DNA of 34,855 nt from Salinicoccus sp. YB14-2 (GTDB lineage: Bacteria; Bacillota; Bacilli; Staphylococcales; Salinicoccaceae). Of the stretch, positions 7,842 through 16,275 are shown piece after piece. A model generated the notes under the pieces. That model saw only the letters and a list, made by a program, of their open reading frames with translations, was not told the origin of the DNA and did no database searches. The stretch is from the NCBI RefSeq assembly GCF_001265075.1, contig NZ_LFKO01000001.1, forward strand, positions 1,065,105 to 1,099,959. Direction: 5' to 3'. Numbering within the stretch: the stretch's first letter is position 1; each line of letters starts with the position of its first letter. Made by a program: the position numbers and the translations under genes.

Positions 7842-8839
7842 ACTATCCCTGCTTTCTCTGAATTATGAATCGTATTGACCGGTGCCAGTGCTTCGAGAGT
7901 CTGTTCACGAATTTCAGGGTCGGCCGTCGGCAGATGGAACATGAATTCATCGATATAATTATCTTTGTTGAGGGCGGTCAATTGGGCCAGTACCTCGTCG
8001 GGGCTGCCCATAATGATATCTGGCTGTTTTTTAACAACCTCGATTTCTTCATCTGAATTTTTCACGAAATTTTCAGCCTGTTCCTCGGTGATTACTCTGT
8101 ATTTTCTGCCGTCTTTATACATTAATTGATAATATTCATTTTCTTTGATTATTGCTTCTTTGCTTTCTTCGCCTTCAATGACCAATACGGATAAGGCGAC
8201 GATGAACTTTCCTTTTCGGACATTTTCCTTATAATGCTGCGCGACTTCTTTCAACAGCTCGACATCATTATTTATAAAATGGGCGAACATATAGTTTACG
8301 TTCTCTTCAGCTGCAAACAAAGCCGAATTCACACTGCCGCCAAGAAGAAACAGATCAGGCGGGTTATCCGTATCCGGAGATATTTTCAGTTCATCTGCAT
8401 TTGAATGTTTACCATTCAGGTATTTTTTCAATTGGGTGAAGCGGTCATTGAATGGTGCAATATCTTCCTTGAGTTCATGTTGGAGTGCCTTAGTTGCATC
8501 AGGTGTGCCGCCGGGTGCTTTGCCGACACCAAGATCAATACGGCCGTCGGCCAGATGATTGATCAGCTGGAACTGTTCAGCGACATGAAATGGATTATGA
8601 TGGGACAGCATGATGCCGCCTGCTCCGATATGCATTTTGTTTGTGTGTGCAGCAAGGTGGGAAACGAGCACTTCAGGTGCCGTACCAATCAATGTTTCCA
8701 GGTTGTGGTGTTCTGAGACGAAAAACCTTTTATAACCAAGGTTCTCTGCTTTTACGGCAAAGTTTATAGTATTTTGCAATGACTCTTTAACTGTATGATT
8801 TTTTAAAATGGGGCTTTGATTTAAAAGACTGAATTCCAT
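7838..8839 (-). CDS. luciferase-like (LLM/MsnO8-type) flavin monooxygenase
   Basis: 333-aa TIM-barrel flavin-dependent oxidoreductase. Features: MEFSLLNQSPI start, FFVSEHHNLETLIGTAPEVL, IGAGGIMLSHHNPFHVAEQF, DLGVGKAPGGTPD, and a C-terminal IIMGSPDEV...FMFHLPT block, all typical of the YceB/MsnO8 branch of luciferase-like monooxygenases. ATG at 8839, 6-7 nt after AGGATGG; longer upstream reading has no SD. First gene of a two-gene operon with the NtaA-type monooxygenase (4-nt overlap). Pairing two flavin oxidoreductases suggests use of one compound class, possibly organosulfur, but that is inference. Confidence 0.85.
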   Translation of the reverse strand: MEFSLLNQSPILKNHTVKESLQNTINFAVKAENLGYKRFFVSEHHNLETLIGTAPEVLVSHLAAHTNKMHIGAGGIMLSHHNPFHVAEQFQLINHLADGRIDLGVGKAPGGTPDATKALQHELKEDIAPFNDRFTQLKKYLNGKHSNADELKISPDTDNPPDLFLLGGSVNSALFAAEENVNYMFAHFINNDVELLKEVAQHYKENVRKGKFIVALSVLVIEGEESKEAIIKENEYYQLMYKDGRKYRVITEEQAENFVKNSDEEIEVVKKQPDIIMGSPDEVLAQLTALNKDNYIDEFMFHLPTADPEIREQTLEALAPVNTIHNSEKAGIV

Positions 8840-8888
8840 ATACACCATCCTTAATATATAACCTACTACGTAAGTATGAATTAAAACC

Positions 8889-8916
8889 ATAGTAACACAG
8901 TCGGAAAAAGAATCAA
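8889..8916 (-). promoter_or_regulatory. candidate sigma-A promoter of the monooxygenase operon
   Basis: TTGATT (8911-8916) and TACTAT (8889-8894) spaced by 16 bp on the minus strand. Between the predicted transcript start and the SD lies a small inverted repeat TACT-ACGTA-AGTA (8864-8876), a possible operator. Confidence 0.45.
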
Positions 8917-9014
8917 GTCTTTAATATGGTAGCGTTTAAAAATTTAAACAATGAAATATTGAAGAAACAATTTTGTACCCTGGAGTGACAAGAGATAAAT
9001 ACACCATATTAATG

Positions 9015-9061
9015 TATAATAAATTTAAATGCTCAATGATTCTGAAGGAACAGGTGGTTAA
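9015..9061 (+). promoter_or_regulatory. -10 box and 10-codon upstream ORF ahead of the MutS-like gene
   Basis: TATAAT lies at 9015-9020. A reading frame starts with ATG at 9029, about where a transcript from this box would begin, and encodes MLNDSEGTGG with TAA at 9059-9061. The stop is separated by one base from the ATC that best fits as the start of the MutS-like gene, and the SD for that gene (AGGTGG) lies inside the upstream ORF. No good -35 was found. It may be chance, but the geometry fits termination-reinitiation. Confidence 0.35.
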
Positions 9062-9062
9062 C

Positions 9063-10694
9063 ATCGAGACACTTTATATACTACTTATTGTACTGGCTTT
9101 AATGATTTTAATTTCAGCAGGTATCAAGATCAATGAAATTTACAAAACCAGAAAAAGCGTCAAAACTTTATGGGACAGAAAAGTGTCATTTCAGGGGGAT
9201 AAGGATGCTTTTGTTCATTATCACAATTACTTCGTCAATATTTTAGAAAATGAAGATACAGATGACAGAAATATCGTGGATGATGAAACATGGAGTGACT
9301 TGGATTTAGGTCAGCTGATTGATAAAATTAATTTCACCTTTACGACCATCGGCGATGAAATGCTTTATGCCTCGATGCGGAATTCAACCGAGCACAAAGT
9401 TATCGATGAAGATTTAATAGACGATATCAAACAGGACGTCAATTTTCGGGAGAAGCTGTCCTACCGGCTGGCAATGCTGGGGAAATATAAAAATTCGGAT
9501 ACGAGCAAGTTCATGTATGAATTTTCACCCGGACAAAAATACAAGCCTTTGTACATAGTGTTGTCACTGCTGCCGGTCATCGGTGTTTTTCTTTTTATAT
9601 TTAATCCGATGATTGCGCTGTTGGCGATAATATTCGGACTCGGTGCAAATGTGTATATTTCACAAAAGCATAAAGGTTCGACGGGTTTTGATTACACGGA
9701 TATATTTTATGCGCTGAACATCATTGTCACTGCGGGCAGGTTGAAGTCTGAGTATAACAGTAAAGGGTTGAAGCGGCTGTCTTTCCTCAGCCCTTTGTTC
9801 GTCAACGACGATAATGCGGGGGAGATGAATATAGCAATCCAGCTGTTTGTTGTGATGAAGTCGTTATTCCTGATCGATTATCATATATATCATGCGATTA
9901 TAAAATCGTTGAATAAAAACCATGACTTATATAAGGCCGGCTGGCGATATGTTTCGGAACTGGATTTGAATTACAGTGTCGCTATGTGGCGTGAAACACT
10001 GCCCTACTACAGTCTTCCGGAAGCGACCGGCGATTCGTTTATCGATGTTGAAGATCTCTATCATCCATTGGTGAGGGCGGCGGTTGAGAATGATCTGGAT
10101 TTCAATAAAGATATACTGCTTACGGGGTCAAATGCCTCCGGGAAATCGACATTTATGAAAGCTCTGGGAATCAACGTCGTACTCAGCAACGGTTTGAATA
10201 CCTCTACGAGTACGCACTTTGAATATCGGCCCGGTAAAGTGATTTCGTCGATGGATATTACAGACAGCGTAATAGAAGGGGACAGTTACTTCATCAGTGA
10301 AGTGAAATCTTTGAAGAGAATCATTGATGAAGCGGAAGATTTCGAAGGTAATCTGTACTGCATTATAGATGAGGTGTTCAAAGGCACCAACACGGTTGAG
10401 CGTGTGGCAGCAGCAGAATCCCTGCTTCGTTATTTGAATGGTAAAGAGAATGTCTTTTTGATTGCTGCCACCCATGATATGGAATTAACTGAACTTATGG
10501 ATAAAGAACTTGAATTTTATCATTTCAGGGAAAATCTGATTGATGATGAAATTTATTTTGATTATAAAATCAGGCAGGGCGTCTCCTCCACTACAAATGC
10601 GATTGAACTGCTGAGACTGTATGAGTTTCCAGGAGAGGTGTATAAAGAGGCGCGGAGGAAAACAGGCAGAGATTCTGAAATCTATACTCAATAA
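9063..10694 (+). CDS. membrane-anchored MutS-family ATPase
   Basis: MutS domain V ATPase fused to membrane segments. Counting from the ATC at 9063 (543 aa): a first transmembrane segment at about 4-21, a hydrophobic hairpin at about 163-200, then the ATPase domain from about 330. Walker A is GSNASGKST (355-363), Walker B CIIDE (433-437) with the GTNTVER signature after it, and the ATHD switch is at 469-472. The mismatch-recognition, connector and MutS2 Smr domains are absent, so classical mismatch repair is unlikely; function unknown. Start choice: ATC lies 5 nt after AGGTGG and gives (M)ETLYILLIVLAL. GTG at 9054 has an SD too close, and ATG at 9036 has none. The -10 box at 9015 argues against starts upstream of it. 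Monocistronic. Confidence 0.8.
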   Translation: METLYILLIVLALMILISAGIKINEIYKTRKSVKTLWDRKVSFQGDKDAFVHYHNYFVNILENEDTDDRNIVDDETWSDLDLGQLIDKINFTFTTIGDEMLYASMRNSTEHKVIDEDLIDDIKQDVNFREKLSYRLAMLGKYKNSDTSKFMYEFSPGQKYKPLYIVLSLLPVIGVFLFIFNPMIALLAIIFGLGANVYISQKHKGSTGFDYTDIFYALNIIVTAGRLKSEYNSKGLKRLSFLSPLFVNDDNAGEMNIAIQLFVVMKSLFLIDYHIYHAIIKSLNKNHDLYKAGWRYVSELDLNYSVAMWRETLPYYSLPEATGDSFIDVEDLYHPLVRAAVENDLDFNKDILLTGSNASGKSTFMKALGINVVLSNGLNTSTSTHFEYRPGKVISSMDITDSVIEGDSYFISEVKSLKRIIDEAEDFEGNLYCIIDEVFKGTNTVERVAAAESLLRYLNGKENVFLIAATHDMELTELMDKELEFYHFRENLIDDEIYFDYKIRQGVSSTTNAIELLRLYEFPGEVYKEARRKTGRDSEIYTQ

Positions 10695-10695
10695 G

Positions 10696-10740
10696 AAACA
10701 GCCATTACATTCTGGGAAATCAGAAGTAATGGCTGTTTTA
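10696..10740. terminator. bidirectional intrinsic terminator
   Basis: AAACAGCCATTAC (10696-10708) pairs with GTAATGGCTGTTT (10726-10738), with an inner CTG/CAG pairing, between convergent genes. Confidence 0.85.
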
Positions 10741-10747
10741 TTCATGT

Positions 10748-12242
10748 TTACATTCTTGTTGGTTCAGCAGCTTCACTGTTTGTTAAGGACAGCTGTTCAT
10801 TTTTAGACGGTACGGTACCGAATATAAAACTGCCGCCGACATAGATGACGAGATTAATCATCAGCCCCCAGACACCGCTGAATATACCGAGCGGGGTAAG
10901 ACCGAGGAAAGTGAAGGCTGCAGCAACCACTGCCCCAATCAGCATACCTGTAAAAACCGACTTGGCATGGCTGCGTTCCCAGTAGAGTCCGAGTATGATG
11001 GCAGGCGCGACCTGTACGAGTATTTCCAGTTTAAGGACAAATATCTGGTACAGTGTGCCCGGTGGATTCCATGCGATGATCAGCAATAAGGCTACCGCTA
11101 TGACACCGATGATTTTACCGACATGTATCTTCTTTTTATCAGAAGCTTCCGGATTGATGTATCTGCCGTATATATCTTTCGATATGATGGAAGAGAAGGT
11201 CAGCAATACGGAATCCGCAGTTGAAACGATTGCAGCAATAATTCCACCAAACAGCAGTACCATTGCGATATAGAAAATAATATTCTGATTGGCAATGGTG
11301 CTTGCCATAATCCCTACGAGCTGCTCTGATTCAGCAACAGAAAGGTTCGGATAGGCAGTGTATGCCATAATTCCGATAAAGAAAACAACACCGGCAGTCA
11401 GAAATGGCATCCATGCCATCTGTGTGAACGAACGTTTTAATACGCGTTCATTTTTAGCGGAAAATATTCTCTGGATGGCGTTGGGATAGACGGCAGCACC
11501 AATGCCGACAAGAATCAGGAAGTTGCTCCACCTGATGAGTCCTCCGCCTTCCGGCACACCGAGGTTCTCAGGAGAATAAGTCTTCATGTAATCCCCCGCA
11601 GCAGGCACGCCTCCGAAGTAGACAATCGTCCCGATAAGCAGCATGAATACTCCAACGAGCAGAGCGATGCCTTGCATTGTGTCTGTATAGGCCACAGAGC
11701 GCATACCGCCGAGCCAGCCATAGGCAATCATAATGGCGATAAAAAATATTACACCCGCCTGTAAGGCCTGCGACGCCCTGCCCGATGGCTACCAGCTGCT
11801 CCAGAAGGAAATTGGCCAGTGCATAGAGCATCAGTATCGCAGCAAGAATGGAAACTGCTTTTGATTTGAATTTCATTTCCAGCCAGTCGACCGGTGTGAC
11901 GATATTATGTGTCTTTCCGAGCTTATACATACGCGGAGCAAAGCTTAAATAAACTAAAATAATCATAATAAAGAAAGGGATGGTCACAAGGTTTGCATAA
12001 CCGACACGATATGCCTCGGCTGAATAGCCGATTACAGTATTTCCACTGTACTGAGTGGCAAAGAAAGTAAAGAATAATACCATGGTGCCGAGTCCGCGTC
12101 CACCCAGATAATATTCATCCAGACTGCTGTGCACGTTTCTATTTTTCATGTATGTAACAATTCCGATGCCAAGCATGAGCAGACCGTAAAATAACATGAT
12201 CAGAATGCCGGACATTCCTGAAAAAGCCAGATCCATTTCCAT
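10748..12242 (-). pseudogene. yhjB: sodium:solute symporter (SSS family, YhjB/MctP-like), frameshifted
   Basis: Na+-coupled permease of the PutP/PanF superfamily, split over two frames. The first part (ATG at 12242, SD GGAGG) gives the N-terminal helices with YYLGGRGLG, FTFFATQYSGNT and LLEQLVAIGQGVAGLTGG. After this the frame is lost near 11745-11755. The adjacent frame continues with VIFFIAIMIAYGWLGGMRSVAYTDTMQG and runs normally to 10748. Aligned by eye to recalled PanF, about six residues (the usual GIPYxx loop) are also missing at the joint. A loss of about 17 or 20 bp therefore fits better than a single-base error. Downstream of a DUF3311 gene, the normal partner of this subfamily (B. 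subtilis yhjC-yhjB; mctP loci), so the natural substrate may be a monocarboxylate. Confidence 0.8.
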
Positions 12243-12244
12243 AG

Positions 12245-12472
12245 TTACTCCTCCTCCCTGATGTCTTCATCATCTGTATCCCAGTGAAAGTGGATGACAT
12301 AAGTGATATAAAGCGATAAAACAACACTCATTAAAATAATGACGAGTGCCCAGACCGGTACGCCGAAAACAAGTACAGACCCTACTAAAGATGGGAAATA
12401 CCAGGGGTTCAGCAATATGAATATAATAAGAAAGCCAATCCAGATTTTATAGTTTTTAATCGGTTCCTTCAT
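12245..12472 (-). CDS. yhjC: DUF3311 small membrane protein (YhjC-like), symporter partner
   Basis: 75-aa protein with two membrane segments: KIWIGFLIIFILLNPWYF (about 8-25) and the region around VFGVPVWALVIILMSVVLSLY. An acidic cytosolic tail (DTDDEDIREEE) follows. The NPWYFP motif and the position just before an SSS permease mark DUF3311. Start is ATG at 12472, 7 nt after AGGAG; an earlier in-frame ATG (12493) has no SD. Two bases separate its stop from the symporter ATG, and its final codons contain the symporter's SD, so translation is coupled. Its partner gene is broken, so its present value is doubtful. Confidence 0.8.
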   Translation of the reverse strand: MKEPIKNYKIWIGFLIIFILLNPWYFPSLVGSVLVFGVPVWALVIILMSVVLSLYITYVIHFHWDTDDEDIREEE

Positions 12473-12604
12473 TTTCTCACTCCTAAATTTCAATGTGGGT
12501 GTTATTGTTAAATAAAATATAATTATCGATACATTATCACTATTTAACGAAACTTTCTATACTTTCTGAATTTTAAGTGTATGAATGCGTTTTCATTATA
12601 AAAA

Positions 12605-12645
12605 TAAACAAACCGCTGCCCTATTGTTTTATCAAAGGCAGCGGC
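12605..12645 (-). terminator. intrinsic terminator after MATE gene
   Basis: CCGCTGCC (12613-12620) pairs with GGCAGCGG (12637-12644) around a 16-nt loop. On the minus strand the stem is followed by TTTGTTTATTTT. Confidence 0.75.
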
Positions 12646-12689
12646 TGCTACTATTATTTATTTGTGAGTAAAGTTTTTACAGTGCGTCT

Positions 12690-14030
12690 TCATTCAGAGA
12701 ACAGCACCTTTTTATCCCATTTGCCAAATCTGTAATAGCCATAGGCAAAAGCACTGCTGAGAATAAAGCTTGCGCCCATTCCCATGCCGATTCCGTCTGC
12801 ACCGAACATCGAAGAGAATAGATCGGTCACAGGAAATCTGAGGACCCAGAAAGAAATAATATTGAGTACGAGTACTTGGAACATTGCACCTGAGGCACGG
12901 ACGATGCCGTTCAGTACAAAGTTAATACCAAGGAAAGGAAAACATAATGCGACGATTCTTAAGTAGGTTGCGCCAAACTCTACAGCTTCCGGCTCCTGTA
13001 TGAACAACCGGATGCCCGCTTCGGCAAAAATCATTATGACGACGGCTATGGCAATCATGATAGAGAGGTTATATACAACCGCATATTTCGCAATGCTTTT
13101 CACGCGGGTCCAGTAATTCAGACCAATGTTCTGTCCTGCCATACTGTTCACCGCTGTGCCGAGCGCCATTGCCGGCAGAGTAATCAGACTGGTGAGTCTT
13201 TGTGCGGCACTGAATCCTGCGACTGTCTGACCGCCGAAACTTGTGACGACACTTAATATGGCAGCGGATCCAGCGGCAATGACGCCCATCTGCAGTCCGG
13301 CAGGAACGCCCAATTTTAAGATCAGTGACACTTCAGAGAACTTCGGCAATGTCGGATAAGTGAAAGGAATCAATTTATATCTCATGGAGAGATAAACACT
13401 GTATAAGAATGCAATCCCCTGTGAAGCAACTGTTGCAATCGCTGCACCGACAATACCAAGTTCAAAAATGATCATCAAGACGGGTGCTAAAATTGCATTC
13501 AGCACCACAGCAATCAAAACAATTCTCATCGGTGTCTTACTGTCCCCGAGCGCTCTTAAAACCGTATTGAGAAAGTTATAGGCGAATAGGAAAAACATGC
13601 CTAAAAAGCTGATTTGGAGATATGTCTGCGACTGATCTAATATTGATTCAGGTGTTCCGAGCAATAGAAGCAGCTCTGCAGAGAATATGTAACCGAGAAG
13701 TCCGAAACCGATTGACATCACTGTCATAACAACGATAAAAGCATTTAAATAACTTTTCAGTCCAGCTTCATCACGCCTGCCGTACTGCTGTGAAAGGATT
13801 GTCAAAGCTGCATTGTTTAACCCGAGAACAAAGGACAGCACTGTGACGAGTATTGTTGTTGAAATGTTGACTGCAGCCAGGGCTTCTGCACCAAGAATAT
13901 TACCGACCCATAAGCTGTCGATGATTTGAAATGATGTCTGCAGCAAATTTGTCAGCATAATCGGCCCCGAAAATAGTATTAAAGGTTTTAATATCGGACC
14001 CTGTGTGAAATCCTGCGTATTTTTAGCCAC
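12690..14030 (-). CDS. MATE family efflux transporter
   Basis: 446-aa, 12-helix cation/drug antiporter with two MatE repeats. The N-terminal GPIMLTNLLQTSFQIIDSLWVGNILGAEALAAV and its counterpart in the second half (LKLGVPAGLQMGVIAAGSAAILSV...GGQTVAGFSAAQR) are typical. Length matches NorM/MepA relatives. The exported compound cannot be told from sequence. Start is GTG at 14030 behind AAGGTGA (6-7 nt), giving MAKNTQDFTQGPILKPL, the expected short cytosolic N-tail. Single gene with its own terminator. No MarR-type regulator is adjacent. Confidence 0.9.
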   Translation of the reverse strand: MAKNTQDFTQGPILKPLILFSGPIMLTNLLQTSFQIIDSLWVGNILGAEALAAVNISTTILVTVLSFVLGLNNAALTILSQQYGRRDEAGLKSYLNAFIVVMTVMSIGFGLLGYIFSAELLLLLGTPESILDQSQTYLQISFLGMFFLFAYNFLNTVLRALGDSKTPMRIVLIAVVLNAILAPVLMIIFELGIVGAAIATVASQGIAFLYSVYLSMRYKLIPFTYPTLPKFSEVSLILKLGVPAGLQMGVIAAGSAAILSVVTSFGGQTVAGFSAAQRLTSLITLPAMALGTAVNSMAGQNIGLNYWTRVKSIAKYAVVYNLSIMIAIAVVIMIFAEAGIRLFIQEPEAVEFGATYLRIVALCFPFLGINFVLNGIVRASGAMFQVLVLNIISFWVLRFPVTDLFSSMFGADGIGMGMGASFILSSAFAYGYYRFGKWDKKVLFSE

Positions 14031-14164
14031 TTTGTCACCTTCCAGTTAATAATCATTAACATATATTATAAAGATGATGAATGTTTATTACTAGATTGCA
14101 GATTATCACTACTCTGACTGCACAATCATTTTATCCAACCAGAGATAATTTATATTGAAAAATA

Positions 14165-14203
14165 AAGCCCCTCATAATAGTCACGTCGATTATGAGAGGG
14201 CTT
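14165..14203 (-). terminator. intrinsic terminator after SDR gene
   Basis: AGCCCCTCATAAT pairs with ATTATGAGAGGGCT (one bulge). It lies between the end of the SDR gene and the start of the MATE gene. Confidence 0.75.
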
Positions 14204-14220
14204 CTATAAATATTAAATTA

Positions 14221-15006
14221 TTAATCGAATGAAATCGGACGGGAAACTTTATTGATCTGACCGCCGTCCACCATCATCGTATGACCGCTGACAAATGTTG
14301 AATCATCTGAGGCAAAGAACAGACAGGCTTTTGCGATATCATCGACTTTGCCAAAACGTCCCATAGGATTGAATGCAAGTGACTGCTCCATCGCCTCTTC
14401 CGGATCATCAAGACTTGCAAATGTCTTTTCGAGCATCGGAGTATCCACAGTACTCGGTCCGACAGCATTGACGCGAATCTGATCTTTACCGTAATCGAGC
14501 GCCATCTGACGTGTCAGTGCAGTCAGTCCGCCTTTGGCACTGGCATAGGCAGCAAGTCTAGTTATCGTCGTTTCGGCATGCCAGGAGACGATGTTTATGA
14601 TTGAAGCACTGTCCTGTTTCTGCATTTCAGGAATCGCATATTTACTGCATAAGAAAGCACCGGTCAAGTTGATGTTCATCAAGTTATTCCACTCTTCCAA
14701 TGATGTTTCATGCACTGCTTTACGATAATTGACCGCAGCATTGTTGACAAGAATATCAATGCCGCCAAACTTATCAGTGGTGAATTTCATCAGACTTCTT
14801 ACATCATCTTCATTGCCGACATCGGTTTTATGAAAAGCGACTTTAAGATTTTCTTCCGTAAACTCTATTTCTGCCTGTTCCCCGGACTCACTGTTAACAT
14901 CCGCTATGACGACTTTTGCGCCCTCTTCAGCAAATAATTTAACAATTCCTCTGCCGATGCCTTGAGCACCGCCGGTGACAATGGCCACCTTGTTTTTTAA
15001 TCTCAT
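14221..15006 (-). CDS. short-chain dehydrogenase/reductase (glucose 1-dehydrogenase-like)
   Basis: 261-aa classical SDR. Cofactor motif TGGAQGIG (11-18), NNAA (88-91), catalytic Ser141 in NIVSWH, Tyr154 and Lys158 in YASAK, and a C-terminal MMVDGG motif. Asp37 after the second strand (VVIADVN) points to NAD(H) preference. Substrate unknown; glucose/3-oxoacyl/sugar-alcohol dehydrogenases all look like this. ATG at 15006 follows AAGGGATG; a longer reading from 15072 would run into the PAP2 coding region and lacks support. 37 nt downstream of the PAP2 remnant, so probably the last gene of the DUF3021-PAP2-SDR transcript. Confidence 0.85.
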   Translation of the reverse strand: MRLKNKVAIVTGGAQGIGRGIVKLFAEEGAKVVIADVNSESGEQAEIEFTEENLKVAFHKTDVGNEDDVRSLMKFTTDKFGGIDILVNNAAVNYRKAVHETSLEEWNNLMNINLTGAFLCSKYAIPEMQKQDSASIINIVSWHAETTITRLAAYASAKGGLTALTRQMALDYGKDQIRVNAVGPSTVDTPMLEKTFASLDDPEEAMEQSLAFNPMGRFGKVDDIAKACLFFASDDSTFVSGHTMMVDGGQINKVSRPISFD

Positions 15007-15043
15007 AATTTCATCCCTTCTACTAGTGAAGTGCTGTTGGATT

Positions 15044-15724
15044 TCATTTCGATAAATCAGGACTTTTATCACGCCAATTCATACGATGCATCCAGTTTTT
15101 AAGACCCGGGAGCACCAGCTGGTAAAGACTGATGGAAATAAATATCCCGGCCATGCCGAATGTCATCCCTCCAATTGTATCCGATGGATAATGGACGCCC
15201 AAGTATATTCTTGAAGTCATGACGAATAATATGATGATACCTGCGATGCTGCCGATGATGATTTTCTGCCAGAGCTTTTTAACCAGCAGTATGAGTATCA
15301 GTCCGACAAAGCCTTAGAGCATGACTGAGGCAATCGAATGACCGCTTGGGTAACTCATTGAAGTTTCAGTGGTGATGACCATCAGTTCAGGCCGTTCACG
15401 GCCGATGATCGCTTTCATGGCATCCATAAAAAATGAGGCGAATGTTAAAATGGTAAGTCCGAACCATAAAGCTGCGATGTACATTTTCTTAATCAGCAGC
15501 CCCAAAACGACAGCCAAAGTCAGTATGAAGACCGGAAGGAAAGCCGCAATATCAGTCGCAACGGATACGAACCCCGCCCCGCTCTCTGTAACCCACCCCT
15601 GAATCAGAGCAATGAGTGCATAATCAAATCTCTGCACCCATTCAAAGTCTGCTACGAACCCCCAGGTGATGACGGAATATAATATTAAGAAGATAATTCC
15701 CGTAAAACCAAATTTTTTAATCAT
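15044..15724 (-). pseudogene. PAP2-family membrane phosphatase interrupted by an in-frame stop
   Basis: Reads as a 226-residue membrane PAP2 phosphatase with one TAA (15314-15316) at codon 137. Before it: helices and phosphatase motifs C1 (KAIIGRERP) and C2 (PSGH). After it, in the same frame: further helices and motif C3 (SRIYLGVHYPSD), which carries a catalytic histidine. The frame is otherwise open to TGA at 15044. Without readthrough the product lacks C3 and should be inactive. A single base change fits best (for example TAC or TAT to TAA), which is not a homopolymer error type. Family substrates are undecaprenyl or other lipid phosphates. ATG at 15724 follows GGAGCGG; 27 nt after DUF3021. 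Confidence 0.8.
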
Positions 15725-15751
15725 TATTCCGCTCCTTTAATTTGAGTGAGC

Positions 15752-16147
15752 TTACCTCTTTTTATTATATAGATTACCACTGAATATTTTAAGGGCTTTA
15801 GAAAGTGAGTATGTAACGAGAAGAACGATTCCCATTAATATATTAAAGATGATGAAAGAACCGGATACGTCGGTTGTGAACGTCAGGGTATCATAATTGA
15901 TGATCAGAAGAAGCGGGAAGACAGTGACTAGCATAGAGAAATAATGTATGATGGTTTGTTTTATAAGACTCCAGTCAGTGACGAGGAACAGAACGCTTCC
16001 AAATCCTAAAAATAAAGCGATAAAGCCGTAATAAAGAAAGATTCTTACATTTTCAGCCGGGCCGATAAAGAGGCTCCATACCGACAAAAGCACAAAAATC
16101 GAGAACAGTGCAGCGCCTCTGAAAAACCCTCGTACGAATAAACTGAT
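15752..16147 (-). CDS. DUF3021 membrane protein, apparent AUC start
   Basis: 131-aa protein with four predicted membrane helices. The WSLIKQTIIHYF segment after helix 2 is a DUF3021 hallmark (family often paired with LytTR regulators; none is adjacent here). Reading from ATC at 16147 gives SLFVRGFFRGAALFSIFVLLSVW, the expected basic N-tail plus complete helix 1. The ATC lies 6 nt after the GGAGG core. There is no in-frame ATG, GTG or TTG between the upstream in-frame TAA and GTG at 16093. That GTG has no SD and would remove half of helix 1. AUC initiation, or an ATG-to-ATC change, is therefore the simplest reading. First gene of the DUF3021-PAP2-SDR run. Confidence 0.7.
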   Translation of the reverse strand: MSLFVRGFFRGAALFSIFVLLSVWSLFIGPAENVRIFLYYGFIALFLGFGSVLFLVTDWSLIKQTIIHYFSMLVTVFPLLLIINYDTLTFTTDVSGSFIIFNILMGIVLLVTYSLSKALKIFSGNLYNKKR

Positions 16148-16167
16148 AAGACCCCTCCTTTATTTGA

Positions 16168-16210
16168 ATAATATAACAATTTTGTATTTGTCTTATATTA
16201 TAGCTGTCAA
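16168..16210 (-). promoter_or_regulatory. promoter with palindromic operator, likely TetR site
   Basis: TTGACA at 16205-16210 (minus strand) with a weak -10 (TACAAA, 16181-16186). Overlying it is a dyad with 9-bp perfect arms, ATAATATAA (16168-16176) and TTATATTAT (16193-16201), extended by CAA/TTG inside. It lies between the TetR gene's terminator and the DUF3021 start, so the TetR protein is the natural candidate ligand. Confidence 0.5.
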
Positions 16211-16213
16211 TGC

Positions 16214-16248
16214 ATAAAAAAAGTAGCCCATAATTTAGAAGGCTACTG
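16214..16248 (-). terminator. intrinsic terminator after tetR
   Basis: AGTAGCC (16222-16228) pairs with GGCTACT (16241-16247), followed on the minus strand by a run of seven T. Confidence 0.85.
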
Positions 16249-16275
16249 AAAAGATTGTATTAAAAGAAGGACAGA

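Noticed and set aside
11738-11785. Programmed frameshift in the symporter gene
   Set aside because: Conserved loop residues are missing as well, and no slippery sequence or stimulatory hairpin is evident; a deletion explains it better.
12139-12327. Minus-strand frame overlapping the yhjC/yhjB junction
   Set aside because: Different frame from both genes, no SD, no recognisable product.
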